Origin: Chelativorans sp.
GTDB lineage: Bacteria > Pseudomonadota > Alphaproteobacteria > Rhizobiales > Rhizobiaceae
Direction of reading: 5' to 3'
Length of the DNA: 44,138 nucleotides
Assembly: GCF_031180965.1 (NCBI RefSeq)
Contig: NZ_JAPSLH010000033.1
Span: 1-44,138, forward strand
Positions 8,586 through 16,790 of this stretch are shown here, in pieces. Both the position numbers and the translations under genes were made by a program. Position 1 is the stretch's first letter. Each line of letters begins with the position of its first letter. Below the pieces are notes generated by a model. That model was given only the letters and a program-made list of their open reading frames with translations. It was not told where the DNA came from and searched no databases.

Positions 8586-9341
8586 TCACATTGGACGCGC
8601 CCTGATGTGCACCGTTCCGACCTTGGTGGCAATGGTAGCCTCGACGGGCGAATAGAGATTGCGGCCGGCAACCGGCGCAAAGCCAACAAAGATGCGTGCC
8701 CGGTCGCGCAGGAAGATGATCGAGGATCGCGTCTTGCGATAGCCGGAGACGGGGACGAAGCGGGCGCGGCAGGTGACGGCGGCGCTGCGGAAGCTTTCCT
8801 CCGGGGCAGGCTGAAGCACGATATCGGCACGGATTTCCCCGTCATAAATGCGGACCGTGCGGTTGCAGACCTCCGCGTCGGTCGAGACCGGCAGGAGCAA
8901 GGCGGAAATGGGGTCGGCGACGCCGGTAAGATGCTCTGGCGCCAGGGGCACCCAGTCTTCCCCGCGCTTCTTCGGTGGCGGCTCGTTCCTGGTCTCCGTC
9001 ACGGTGCCATCGCGAAAGCGGATGGTCGTCGCCTGGCGCTTCTTTCCCTCTGAGTATTCGAGTGCATAGAGCTCCGGCCGGCTCATCTCCTCTCCCATCG
9101 TCCCGCTCACCTCGACCGTGCCGTCGGTGCGCTCGAAAATGCGGGCGATGCCGGCGCTCGCGAAACTGGCGGCAATAGCGAAGGCTTGCCCGTCGAAGCG
9201 GGTCTCGAAGAAGGCGCGCCCCACAGGGAGGCCGAGGAGGGAAGCGTCGTAGCGGGCGCGATAGGTTTCCGCCGCGGCGGCATGTGCCGAGGATAGGGCC
9301 AGTATTGCGGCGAGGAGGACGCGTCGGGGGAAAGTGGTCAC
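8586..9341 (-). CDS. DUF3108 domain-containing periplasmic protein
   Basis: A 251-residue exported protein of the DUF3108 family. The N-terminus [18 protein letters not shown] followed by HAAAAET is a typical Sec signal peptide with cleavage around residue 22. The mature part begins with [17 protein letters not shown], characteristic of the family. GTG at 9341 is preferred because GAGGAG lies six bases upstream and the signal peptide then starts normally; the longer frame adds a charged, non-signal extension. Function is unknown; family members are thought to be envelope-associated. Confidence 0.82.
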   Translation of the reverse strand: MTTFPRRVLLAAILALSSAHAAAAETYRARYDASLLGLPVGRAFFETRFDGQAFAIAASFASAGIARIFERTDGTVEVSGTMGEEMSRPELYALEYSEGKKRQATTIRFRDGTVTETRNEPPPKKRGEDWVPLAPEHLTGVADPISALLLPVSTDAEVCNRTVRIYDGEIRADIVLQPAPEESFRSAAVTCRARFVPVSGYRKTRSSIIFLRDRARIFVGFAPVAGRNLYSPVEATIATKVGTVHIRARPM

Positions 9342-9445
9342 GAAATTCTCCTCAGCTTCAGACCGTTCCCCTCCTCGTTCAGGCAACGCCGGCATTGGGG
9401 CGAATATGTGAAGCGGCGGCTTTCCGGCTCTCCGGGAGGCAAAGC

Positions 9446-9474
9446 TTGACCTTGCAAGCGATTGCCTTTATGGG
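9446..9474 (+). promoter_or_regulatory. candidate promoter for rpmB
   Basis: CTTGACC, with TTGACC at 9446-9451, resembles the conserved alphaproteobacterial -35 element. TTTATG or TATGGG follows 15-17 bases later as a weak -10. It lies about 90 bases before the rpmB start, in the only sizeable gap upstream of that gene. Confidence 0.35.
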
Positions 9475-9565
9475 AACGGCAAATTCCCACGAGGCCGCCA
9501 AACTGTCCGCGCGCCGCAGCAATGGTGCGGTAATCGGCCATGGCCCGAAAGATAAGGTAGAAAAA

Positions 9566-9862
9566 ATGTCCCGCGCTTGCGAACTGACCGGCAAGGCCGT
9601 TATGAGCGGCAACAATGTGAGCCACGCCAACAACAAGACCCGGCGCCGCTTCCTCCCCAATCTCTGCGACGTCACGCTGATGTCCGAGGCCCTCGGCCAG
9701 AATTACCGCCTGCGTGTATCGGCCAATGCGCTCCGCTCCGTGGAGCATCGCGGCGGGCTCGACGCCTTCCTGCTGAAGGCCAAGTCCAACGAGCTTTCGC
9801 AGCGCGCGCGCCTCTTGAAGAAGCAGATCGCCAAGAAGGTCGCCGAACAGAGCGAGGCGTAA
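9566..9862 (+). CDS. rpmB: 50S ribosomal protein L28
   Basis: A 98-residue protein beginning [20 protein letters not shown], the conserved bL28 N-terminus, followed by the basic [10 protein letters not shown] segment that contacts 23S rRNA. The length fits the longer alphaproteobacterial L28. ATG at 9566 is fixed by this conserved start; upstream in-frame codons do not read like L28. The zinc-ribbon cysteine pairs of some L28 forms are absent. A GC-rich hairpin follows at 9876-9895 but lacks a T tract. Confidence 0.97.
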   Translation: MSRACELTGKAVMSGNNVSHANNKTRRRFLPNLCDVTLMSEALGQNYRLRVSANALRSVEHRGGLDAFLLKAKSNELSQRARLLKKQIAKKVAEQSEA

Positions 9863-9923
9863 GCCTTTTGCCCTCGGGGCGGCTTTGCCCGCCCCCGCTG
9901 GTTCCATCACCCAGGATAAAAAA

Positions 9924-10553
9924 ATGACGCGCATCATTCCGGTCTGGCCTTTCGTGGCCGCAATGGCGGCCACGGTGATCGCATCCAATATCCTGGTCCA
10001 GTTCCCCTTGGACCATTGGGGCCTCGGCGAGATCCTCACCTGGGGCGCCTTCACCTATCCGGCCGCCTTCCTCATAACCGATCTCACCAATCGCCGCTTC
10101 GGGCCGGCCATTGCGCGCCGCGTGGTGCTGGTGGGCTTCGTCTTCGCCGTGGTGCTTTCGGTCTGGCTCGCAACGCCGCGGATCGCAATCGCCTCGGGCA
10201 CTGCGTTCCTGGCAGCGCAGCTGCTGGATGTGGCCGTGTTCGACCGCCTGCGCCGGCAAGCCTGGTGGCGGCCGCCGCTCTTTTCGACCCTGCTCGGCTC
10301 CGTGCTCGATACGGTGCTGTTCTTCACGATCGCCTTCGCGGCCGCCTTCGCCTTCCTGGACACGGGCCTTGGGCTTGAGGATGGTTCGCTTCCTTTCGCG
10401 ATGCCTTTCCTGGGCTTCGGCTCCGAAGTGCCGCTCTGGGTATCGCTCGCCGTCGGCGACTTCTGCGTGAAGCTTCTCATGGGCTTCGCCATGCTTGCCC
10501 CATATGGCGCGCTGCTCTCCTTCCTCAGGCCGGCGGAGGCTGGGCGGCCTTAG
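9924..10553 (+). CDS. queuosine precursor transporter, VUT/YhhQ family
   Basis: A 209-residue membrane protein with about six hydrophobic helices. It matches the VUT (YhhQ) family, known to import queuosine precursors such as preQ0/preQ1. Motif-like segments are ASNILVQFP near residues 16-24, WGAFTYPAAFLITDLTNRRFG near 34-54 and the late SVGDFCVK-type segment (SLAVGDFCVKLLMGF). ATG at 9924 has AGGA eight bases upstream. It follows rpmB in the same direction and is convergent with the phytase-like gene across a palindromic repeat. Confidence 0.86.
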   Translation: MTRIIPVWPFVAAMAATVIASNILVQFPLDHWGLGEILTWGAFTYPAAFLITDLTNRRFGPAIARRVVLVGFVFAVVLSVWLATPRIAIASGTAFLAAQLLDVAVFDRLRRQAWWRPPLFSTLLGSVLDTVLFFTIAFAAAFAFLDTGLGLEDGSLPFAMPFLGFGSEVPLWVSLAVGDFCVKLLMGFAMLAPYGALLSFLRPAEAGRP

Positions 10554-10576
10554 GGTAACGGAGCGCTGCCTTTCGA

Positions 10577-10627
10577 CCCCCCACCGGCTGTGCCGGTCCA
10601 CCCTCCCCGCAAGGGGGAGGGTGGGGG
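10577..10627. repeat. short palindromic intergenic repeat
   Basis: Two nested or adjacent hairpins fill the gap between convergent genes. ACCGGC (10583-10588) pairs with GCCGGT (10592-10597). CCACCCTCCCC (10598-10608) pairs perfectly with GGGGAGGGTGG (10614-10624). The outer CCCCCAC and GTGGGGG also match. Such C-rich/G-rich palindromes are familiar as dispersed intergenic repeats in Mesorhizobium-like genomes; only one copy was seen here. It could also serve as a bidirectional stop for transcription. Confidence 0.6.
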
Positions 10628-10630
10628 CGT

Positions 10631-11632
10631 TCACTCCTCCACCAGGCGAAATTCCAGGTAGAGGTTCCGCTGCAGGATGGAATGGTTGTCGTCGGACATG
10701 AGCGACACCATGGTCGCGCCGTCGGGACGCTGCCAGACGTCCAAGGCTTCCATATTGTCGATCTGGTAGCTCATATCGGCCGCAAAAAGCACCGGGCCGT
10801 CGGCCACCCCGTCGGGGCGGATGGTCTCGGCCGTGATGCGGCGCAGCCGCATCGCGACCCCGCTCGACATGGAAAAGCTGCGTTCCAGGAGAAGCAGGTC
10901 ACCATCGGGCAGGAAGGCGCCGTCCGTGATGTCGAACTCGTCGCGGCGGGCGACGGTGAAGATGCCCTTCAGCGGCCCGTCTAGCACCGCGGCAAAGACG
11001 TCGCCCTTCTCGTCGATGCTGCGCTCGGCCACCGCCACCAGGGCGCCGGCGAGCGGACTGTCTTCCGGCGCAAAGGCTATCGTCTCGAAACCGCGATTGG
11101 TGCGCAGCTCACGGGCAGGCACGAGAAAGTCACGGTTGCCCGTCGGCGCGCCCATCTGATTCGGCTCCAGGCGAAACTCGGCGATCCGATGCCGCCGCTC
11201 AAAGCCGACGGCGACGAGATCGCCGCGCACGGCGATGGCCTCGGCATCCGTGGTCCATTTCTCGCCGGTATTGCCCACGCCGTCGAGGATGGGGCTCATC
11301 TTGAAATCGGCAACGCCTGAGGGACGGCCATCCTCGTCATGGGAAATCCTGCCGAAGAACCAGAAGCCGGTATCGGCGACGCCGATGAATTGCCCGTCGG
11401 ACGTGAGGAAGCGAAAGGAGGAAAGGGCACCGAAATCACGCCCGCGCGAAACCATCTCCAGCCCGCCGATGAATTCCAGGGGGCCGAAGCGCTTCTCACT
11501 CGAGCCGATGCGGAAATTGGCGATGGGCCGCGTGTCGATGGAGAGATTCTGCAGCGGAGCGTCACGGGCTGTCGCCTGCGGCAGGAAAGCCAAGCCAACG
11601 GTCAGGAGGATGAGGCCAAGGCGGACGAGCAC
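10631..11632 (-). CDS. esterase-like phytase family protein (PF13449-type)
   Basis: About 333 residues, exported, and related to the 'esterase-like activity of phytase' family, a beta-propeller group with little biochemical characterisation. A hydrophobic stretch LVRLGLILLTVGLAFLP followed by QATARDAP acts as a signal peptide. The family core FGPLEFIGGLEM lies about 50 residues in, and IDNMEALDVW near the C-terminus. The longest frame starts at 11689 inside cobT, which would place charged residues before the signal peptide. GTG at 11632, 17 bases after the cobT stop, is more plausible, but no clear ribosome-binding site settles it. Likely in the cobS-cobT transcript. Confidence 0.75.
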   Translation of the reverse strand: MLVRLGLILLTVGLAFLPQATARDAPLQNLSIDTRPIANFRIGSSEKRFGPLEFIGGLEMVSRGRDFGALSSFRFLTSDGQFIGVADTGFWFFGRISHDEDGRPSGVADFKMSPILDGVGNTGEKWTTDAEAIAVRGDLVAVGFERRHRIAEFRLEPNQMGAPTGNRDFLVPARELRTNRGFETIAFAPEDSPLAGALVAVAERSIDEKGDVFAAVLDGPLKGIFTVARRDEFDITDGAFLPDGDLLLLERSFSMSSGVAMRLRRITAETIRPDGVADGPVLFAADMSYQIDNMEALDVWQRPDGATMVSLMSDDNHSILQRNLYLEFRLVEE

Positions 11633-11648
11633 GCGCGCCCGCGCTAGG

Positions 11649-13544
11649 TCAGCCCCCACGGCGCATGCGCCCCGCGGCCCGGCCAGCACGCCGGAGCCCT
11701 TCCTCCTCGAAGAGCGAGGCGAGCTGCTCGGTCATCGCACCCGCAAGCTCCTCCGCGTCGACGATCGTCACGGCGCGGCGATAGTAGCGCGTCACGTCAT
11801 GGCCAATGCCGATGGCGAGAAGCTCGACCGGCGAGCGCGTCTCGACGAGTTCGATGATGCCGCGCAAATGGCGCTCCAGATAGTTGCCGGGGTTGACGGA
11901 CAGGGTGGAGTCGTCGACCGGCGCCCCGTCCGAGATCATCATCAGGATCTTGCGCTGCTCGGGCCGGGCGACGAGGCGCTGATGCGCCCAGAGCAGGGCC
12001 TCGCCGTCGATATTCTCCTTCAGGAGCCCCTCGCGCATCATCAGGCCGAGATTGCGCCGAGCGCGGCGCCAGGGGGCATCCGCCGACTTGTAGACGATGT
12101 GGCGCAAGTCATTGAGCCGGCCGGGATTGGCGGGCTTGCCTTCCTTCAGCCACTTCTCGCGTGCCTGGCCGCCCTTCCAGGCGCGGGTCGTGAAGCCCAG
12201 GATCTCCACGCGAACGCCGCAGCGCTCCAGCGTGCGTGCAAGGATATCGGCGCAGGTAGCCGCGACGGATATCGGGCGGCCGCGCATCGAGCCGGAATTG
12301 TCGATTAGCAGTGTCACCACCGTGTCGCGGAAATTCGTGTCGCGCTCCTGCTTGAAGGAGAGCGGCTGCATCGGATCGATGACGAGGCGGGGGAGGCGGG
12401 CGGTGTCCAACACGCCCTCCTCGAGGTCGAAATCCCAGGAGCGGTTCTGCTGCGCCATCAGGCGTCGCTGCAGCCGATTGGCGAGGCGGCCGACGACCCC
12501 CTGCAGATTGGCAAGCTGCTTGTCGAGGAAGGCGCGCAGCCGGTCCAGCTCCTCGTCGTCGCAAAGGTCCTCCGCCCCAACCACCTCGTCGAACTCGGTG
12601 GTGAAGACACGGTAGTCTATGGCATTGGCGGCCTGGTCGAAGGGGCTTTCAGGCCGACGCGCCTCGCCGGGAGTCTCGGCGTCGATGTCTTCCTGTTCCG
12701 TCGTGTCCTCGGCCGTCGTGGCGGCGGCTTCGCTCTCGCCGGCCTCATTGTCGTCGCTGGAAGCGTCGGCCTCCTCGGCCTGCGCCCGCTCGCCCTCGGA
12801 CTGGTCCTCGCCGCCTTCTTCCGAGGAATCCTCGCCCTGCGGCTGATCGTTCTCCTCGTCGCTGTCCTCGGGCTCGGTGTCCTCGGCGAGATCCTCGCCC
12901 ATGTCCATGGAGCCAAGGAGATCGCGCACGGCGCGAGCGAAAGCGTCCTGATCGTTGATGCGGGGCAGCAAGGCGTCGATATCGGTACCCGCCTTCTCCT
13001 CGATCCAGTCGCGCCATAGGTCGACCATCCGCTGGCCGCTCTTCGGCGCGGCGCGGCCGGTCAGCTTCTCGCGCACCATCAGCGCGACCGCCTCCTCCAG
13101 GGGCGCGTCGGCCCGGTCGCGCACATCGGCCAGATTGGCGCGCGCGAACTTGTCTTCCAGCATGGCGGCCAGATTGTCCGAGACGCCCTTCATGGAGCGC
13201 GCGCCGATAGCCTCCACCCGCGCCTGCTCGACGGCATCGAAGATGGCACGGGCCTGCTTCCCCTGCGGCGCAAGCCTATTGTGCACGCGCGCGTCGTGGC
13301 AGGCATGGCGCAAGGCCATCGAATCGCCCAGTCCGCGGGTAATGCGCAGCGCTTCGGCGGAAGCCTTTTTGGGGAGATCCGGCAGGCGGACGCGCTTACC
13401 GGTCAGCGCCGGCTTGTCCTTCGAGAAGGACACCTCCACCTCGTTGTCGCCGGCGATCGCGCGCACACAGCCGGTCACCGCGCGCTTGAAGGGGTCAAGC
13501 GGCGCTTCCTGCGGCTGTCCGGGCTTGCGGTTCGTCTGGCTCAC
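11649..13544 (-). CDS. cobT: cobaltochelatase subunit CobT
   Basis: A 631-residue subunit of the aerobic CobNST cobaltochelatase, which inserts cobalt into hydrogenobyrinic a,c-diamide during cobalamin synthesis. The middle (about residues 215-300) is a long acidic Glu/Asp/Ser region typical of CobT. The C-terminal half is a von Willebrand A domain with the metal-ion site DNSGSMRG near residue 415. The start is GTG at 13544 ([11 protein letters not shown]...[16 protein letters not shown]), matching known CobT N-termini. cobN is not in the window. A GFA-family gene separates it from cobS. Confidence 0.95.
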   Translation of the reverse strand: MSQTNRKPGQPQEAPLDPFKRAVTGCVRAIAGDNEVEVSFSKDKPALTGKRVRLPDLPKKASAEALRITRGLGDSMALRHACHDARVHNRLAPQGKQARAIFDAVEQARVEAIGARSMKGVSDNLAAMLEDKFARANLADVRDRADAPLEEAVALMVREKLTGRAAPKSGQRMVDLWRDWIEEKAGTDIDALLPRINDQDAFARAVRDLLGSMDMGEDLAEDTEPEDSDEENDQPQGEDSSEEGGEDQSEGERAQAEEADASSDDNEAGESEAAATTAEDTTEQEDIDAETPGEARRPESPFDQAANAIDYRVFTTEFDEVVGAEDLCDDEELDRLRAFLDKQLANLQGVVGRLANRLQRRLMAQQNRSWDFDLEEGVLDTARLPRLVIDPMQPLSFKQERDTNFRDTVVTLLIDNSGSMRGRPISVAATCADILARTLERCGVRVEILGFTTRAWKGGQAREKWLKEGKPANPGRLNDLRHIVYKSADAPWRRARRNLGLMMREGLLKENIDGEALLWAHQRLVARPEQRKILMMISDGAPVDDSTLSVNPGNYLERHLRGIIELVETRSPVELLAIGIGHDVTRYYRRAVTIVDAEELAGAMTEQLASLFEEEGLRRAGRAAGRMRRGG

Positions 13545-13570
13545 GAGAACGACTTTTTAGATCCTGGCCC

Positions 13571-13918
13571 CTAACGCGAACGGCCATCGAATTGCTTCGG
13601 TTGCAAACTGTCGAGATCGACGCCCTCGAGGCAGCGGACATTGATCGCCACCATCTTCGTGCCATCCGGCAGGGACCCGCGCGAGAAGGATTCCATGCCG
13701 CAAACTGAGCAGAAAAGGTGCTCGATCTTCCCGGTATTGAAGCGGTACTCGGTCAGCTTGTCCTCCCCCTTCTCCAGCTGGAATTTTTCAGCCGGTGTGA
13801 AGGCGAGGATGTTGCCACGGCGCGAGCAATAGGAGCAATTGCAGGTGATCGGGCTGGAAAGGTCTATATCGACGTTGAAAGACACCTGCCCGCAATGACA
13901 ACTGCCGTGGTACTGCAT
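13571..13918 (-). CDS. GFA-family (CENP-V/GFA domain) zinc protein
   Basis: A 115-residue protein of the GFA fold. Zinc-binding cysteines are visible as CHCG near residue 7, CNCSYC near 26-31 and CSVCG near 70-74. The family was named for glutathione-dependent formaldehyde activation, but most members are of unproven function. The gene lies between cobS and cobT on the same strand with gaps of 13 and 26 bases, so it is likely cotranscribed. No direct link to cobalamin synthesis is established; a metal-related role would be speculation. Confidence 0.85.
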   Translation of the reverse strand: MQYHGSCHCGQVSFNVDIDLSSPITCNCSYCSRRGNILAFTPAEKFQLEKGEDKLTEYRFNTGKIEHLFCSVCGMESFSRGSLPDGTKMVAINVRCLEGVDLDSLQPKQFDGRSR

Positions 13919-13931
13919 CTCCTTATACCCC

Positions 13932-14918
13932 TCAGCTCAGCACCACATTGGCCGCCGATTCCGGCAGTTCTTCCCCGAAGGCCCGCTGGTAGAACTCGGC
14001 CACCATCGTGCGCTCCAACTCGTCACACTTGTTGAGGAAGGTGAGCCGGAAGGCAAAGCCCACATCGCCGAAGATCTCGGCATTCTCCGCCCACATGATC
14101 ACCGTGCGGGGGCTCATCACCGTGGACAGGTCGCCATTCATGAAGGCTGAGCGCGTCATATCCGCCACGCGCACCATGCGGCCGACGATCTCGCGGCCCT
14201 TCTCGTTCTGGTAATGCTTGGCCTTGGCCTGGACAATCGCGACTTCCTCATCATGCGGCAGATAGTTGAGCGTCGTGACGATCGACCAGCGGTCCATCTG
14301 CGCCTGGTTGATCTGCTGCGTGCCGTGGTAAAGGCCGGTCGTGTCGCCGAGACCCACGGTGTTGGCCGTGGCGAAGATGCGGAAGGCGGGATGCGGCCGG
14401 ATAACCCGGCTCTGGTCGAGCAGGGTCAGGCGGCCCGAGGATTCAAGCACGCGCTGGATGACGAACATGACGTCGGGACGGCCCGCGTCGTATTCGTCGA
14501 AGACGAGCGCGACATTGTGTTGATATGCCCAGGGCAGGATCCCATCGCGGAACTCGGTGACCTGCTTGCCTTCCTTCACGACGATGGCGTCCTTGCCGAC
14601 CAGGTCGATCCGGCTCACATGACTGTCGAGATTGATGCGCACGCAGGGCCAGTTGAGCCGCGCCGCCACCTGCTCGATATGGGTCGACTTGCCGGTGCCG
14701 TGATAGCCCGAGACCATCACGCGCCGGTTATAGGCAAAGCCTGCGAGGATCGCGAGCGTGGTCTGGCGGTCGAAAATGTAATCGGGATCGATATCGGGCA
14801 CGTGCGGGTCGGACACCGAATAGGCAGGCACCACCATGTCGGCGTCAAACCCAAAAGTCTCCCGCACCGAGACCGTGGTGTCGGGCAGGTTGGCGATATC
14901 GCGATCGATCTTGTTCAT
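13932..14918 (-). CDS. cobS: cobaltochelatase subunit CobS
   Basis: A 328-residue AAA+ ATPase, the motor of the CobNST complex. Walker A is [10 protein letters not shown] near residue 80 and Walker B is [10 protein letters not shown] near 150. The sequence follows CobS closely through [21 protein letters not shown] and [28 protein letters not shown]. Of two adjacent ATGs, the second (14918) is better spaced from GGAGG and starts [15 protein letters not shown], like characterised CobS. The longer frame back to 14957 is not favoured. First gene of the cobS-GFA-cobT cluster. Confidence 0.96.
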   Translation of the reverse strand: MNKIDRDIANLPDTTVSVRETFGFDADMVVPAYSVSDPHVPDIDPDYIFDRQTTLAILAGFAYNRRVMVSGYHGTGKSTHIEQVAARLNWPCVRINLDSHVSRIDLVGKDAIVVKEGKQVTEFRDGILPWAYQHNVALVFDEYDAGRPDVMFVIQRVLESSGRLTLLDQSRVIRPHPAFRIFATANTVGLGDTTGLYHGTQQINQAQMDRWSIVTTLNYLPHDEEVAIVQAKAKHYQNEKGREIVGRMVRVADMTRSAFMNGDLSTVMSPRTVIMWAENAEIFGDVGFAFRLTFLNKCDELERTMVAEFYQRAFGEELPESAANVVLS

Positions 14919-14988
14919 CATACCTCCAGCGCGCGCGGGGACCGCGCCGCTCGTCATCGTAACGGTGGGCTCTTAGCAGAGACCCGGG

Positions 14989-15609
14989 CTAACAGAAACC
15001 CGCCTGCTTGAGGAGCCGGTAGGCCTGAAGGACGTCGCGCAGGCGAGCCTCGGAGCCCCTGTCGCCGCCATTCGCATCCGGATGGTGGCGCTTCACCAGC
15101 GTTTTATAGCGCGCCTTTATATCCGCGCCAGTCGCATTTGCGGCCAGGCCAAGGGTTTCCAACGCCTTGGCCTCAAGGGGCTTCAGCCGCTTTTCTACCG
15201 GCGCGCGGGCGCGCGCCTCGGCGCCGCCGAAGAGATTGAACGGGTCGCCGAGACGGCGGTAATAGGCGGCGTGGCCCGAACGATAAGGGGCAAAATCGGC
15301 CGCCGCCTGACCCGTGCCGCTCGATCCGATCTTCCAGGTAGGGCGATGGCCGGTCAGGGCCTCCTTCTGAAAGCGCGCGATCTCGGTGTCCTTCAGCCCA
15401 GAGAAGTAGTTGTAATTCTTGTTGTATTCGCGCACATGCTCGAAGCAGAAACGGAAATACTCGCCCTCCTTGTGGCGCCCAACCGGGGCGCGATGCAGGC
15501 CTGGCTCGCCGCAGCCGTCCCACTGGCAACGCGGCGCCTCCGTCTTGGCGTCGGCCTGGCGGTCGGGGCGGATGCGGATCTTCTCGAAATATTTCGAGTT
15601 CAGTTTCAT
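14989..15609 (-). CDS. J-domain protein with N-terminal Cys-rich segment
   Basis: A 206-residue protein with a C-terminal J domain (about residues 145-206), including the HPD tripeptide at residues 176-178 that stimulates DnaK ATPase. The N-terminal part has CQWDGCG near 28-34 and FRFCFEHVREYNKNYNYF near 52-69, possibly a small zinc site, followed by a WKIG segment. This architecture, with the J domain at the C-terminus, is widespread in Hyphomicrobiales. ATG at 15609 (MKLNSKYF) is preferred over an upstream codon. It is divergent from bolA. Client proteins are unknown. Confidence 0.86.
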   Translation of the reverse strand: MKLNSKYFEKIRIRPDRQADAKTEAPRCQWDGCGEPGLHRAPVGRHKEGEYFRFCFEHVREYNKNYNYFSGLKDTEIARFQKEALTGHRPTWKIGSSGTGQAAADFAPYRSGHAAYYRRLGDPFNLFGGAEARARAPVEKRLKPLEAKALETLGLAANATGADIKARYKTLVKRHHPDANGGDRGSEARLRDVLQAYRLLKQAGFC

Positions 15610-15670
15610 GCCTGTCCTGAACACAGCAAATCAGCAGAGATTATGGCCTTTCGCCCATGCGAAACAAGAA

Positions 15671-15699
15671 TTGACATTTCGCTGGCGATGGACCTAGGC
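15671..15699 (+). promoter_or_regulatory. candidate bolA promoter
   Basis: TTGACA at 15671-15676 is a consensus -35 element. A weak CTAG-containing -10 (15693-15699) follows 16-17 bases later. Downstream lie two small inverted repeats, CATGA/TCATG around 15700-15715 and GGGGA/TCCCC around 15718-15730, before the AGGAGGGG ribosome-binding site. Confidence 0.4.
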
Positions 15700-15752
15700 C
15701 ATGACTTGGATCATGACGGGGAGCTTCCCCTATATGGTGTCAGGAGGGGTGC

Positions 15753-16055
15753 TTGTCCATCAAATCCGCAATCGAATTGAGGCTCAGGCAGGCCTTCTCG
15801 CCCGAGCGGCTCGAGGTCATCAACGAGAGCCATCTCCATGCCGGCCATCACCATACGGCGGGCGGCCACCACGAACAATTCGACGGTACTGGCGAGACGC
15901 ATTTCCGCGTGCGTATCGTGTCGCAGGCCTTTTCGGGCCTCAGCCGCGTGGAACGCCACCGTGCCATCAATCAGGCGCTGACGGAGGAACTCAAGGGCGG
16001 CGTGCACGCACTGGCGATCGAGCCGGCAGCGCCCGGCGAGAGGACTCGGTGGTGA
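15753..16055 (+). CDS. bolA: BolA family protein
   Basis: A 100-residue BolA/IbaG-type protein. These work with monothiol glutaredoxins in iron-sulfur cluster trafficking or regulation. The start SIKSAIELRLRQAF, the ESHLHAGHH segment (residues 25-33) and FRVRIVSQAFSGLSRVERHRAI (about 51-72) are characteristic. The start codon is TTG at 15753, supported by AGGAGGGG two to four bases upstream and by the conserved N-terminus. The C-terminus contains the usual VHALAIE segment. It is divergent from the J-domain gene, and its 3' end converges on the toxin gene three bases away. Confidence 0.92.
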   Translation: MSIKSAIELRLRQAFSPERLEVINESHLHAGHHHTAGGHHEQFDGTGETHFRVRIVSQAFSGLSRVERHRAINQALTEELKGGVHALAIEPAAPGERTRW

Positions 16056-16058
16056 GGT

Positions 16059-16457
16059 TTACCAGATCGTCCGGAGGCTGGGATACGACCGGATCTTGCT
16101 GTCGGCCGTGACGAGTGGTGCGGCAAGCTTTTGGCTTGTGGCGACTATAAACCTGTCGGCGGGATCTTTGTGAAAGTCGGGGCCCAACTGGGTGCTCAGG
16201 ACTGCGATTTCATTGTCGATAGGAACGAAGGTCAAGGCTTCTAGAAGACAAGCGGTCCTCAGCCAAGTTGACACATCCGTCGCGAAGGTAACCCGCCCGT
16301 GGGCAGCAAGGGTGGCAATTTCCCACGCGGAAATCGACGAGACGAATATCGATCCTCCGTTTCGCTCCGCCTCGAGCACTTTCCTAGCTTTTGCGCTTAG
16401 CTTCTGCGTTTCACCGCCGAACCACCAAAGCAGGACGTGCGTGTCGATGACAATCAC
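16059..16457 (-). CDS. PIN-domain toxin, VapC-like
   Basis: A 132-residue PIN-domain protein, a predicted RNase of a type II toxin-antitoxin module. The acidic active-site residues are in place: Asp in IDTHVLLWW at the N-terminus, Glu in SAWEIATL, Asp in DPADRFIVATS and Asp in TADSKI. GTG at 16457 is chosen because it overlaps the antitoxin stop as GTGA, a typical toxin-antitoxin coupling, and gives the usual VIVIDTH start. A few upstream codons would also be open. The target RNA cannot be predicted. The active-site set suggests an intact toxin. Confidence 0.9.
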   Translation of the reverse strand: MIVIDTHVLLWWFGGETQKLSAKARKVLEAERNGGSIFVSSISAWEIATLAAHGRVTFATDVSTWLRTACLLEALTFVPIDNEIAVLSTQLGPDFHKDPADRFIVATSQKLAAPLVTADSKIRSYPSLRTIW

Positions 16458-16693
16458 TTGAGAGCATCCCACGCATCCTCATCAATGGCAGGGTGGAACG
16501 GGCGCTCGTACCGGAGAATCGAACCCTTTAGAAGCTCGAACGGGTCGTGCTTTGGTTTTTCCGAAACAGGGCGAATTTCGAGCGTGGGCTTTCCGTGGTC
16601 CGTCACTATCAGCGGCTCTCCGCTTGCCTCTACCTGGCGAAAATATTCAAGCGCTTTCGCCTTGAACTGCGATTTCGAGACGTGGGTGACCAT
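16454..16693 (-). CDS. Phd/YefM-family antitoxin
   Basis: A 79-residue antitoxin with a Phd-type N-terminal DNA-binding domain (VTHVSKSQFKAKALEYFRQV, then GEPLIVTDHGKPTLEIRP) and a C-terminal toxin-binding tail (FELLKGSILRYERPF...DAWDALK). ATG at 16693 follows GAGGAG by six bases. It precedes and overlaps the PIN toxin by four bases. Palindromic motifs in its promoter, one including its start codon, suggest autorepression by the antitoxin or the complex. Confidence 0.9.
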   Translation of the reverse strand: MVTHVSKSQFKAKALEYFRQVEASGEPLIVTDHGKPTLEIRPVSEKPKHDPFELLKGSILRYERPFHPAIDEDAWDALK

Positions 16694-16753
16694 GGCTGCT
16701 CCTCTCTGCAAGATAGGTTATGATGTGACCATGGTCAAATGCCATGGTCACAT
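16687..16753. promoter_or_regulatory. probable toxin-antitoxin operator with repeated TGACCATGG boxes
   Basis: A 12-bp inverted repeat, ATGTGACCATGG (16723-16734) and CCATGGTCACAT (16742-16753), has a 7-base spacer. The left arm contains a perfect 12-bp palindrome TGACCATGGTCA at 16726-16737. A further TGACCATGG copy at 16687-16695 spans the antitoxin start codon. This arrangement fits autoregulatory binding by a Phd-type antitoxin. Confidence 0.75.
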
Positions 16754-16790
16754 GGCTGCGAGGTCAGTTCTCTCTAGACCTCCGGGAACC

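Noticed and set aside
7368-9053. Open frame of 561 codons on the plus strand
   Set aside because: Antisense to the EamA and DUF3108 genes and out of frame with gloB; rich in Arg/Gly/Asp repeats without domain features.
9876-9895. Terminator after rpmB
   Set aside because: A perfect 7-bp GC hairpin is present but no T tract follows, so intrinsic termination is not supported.
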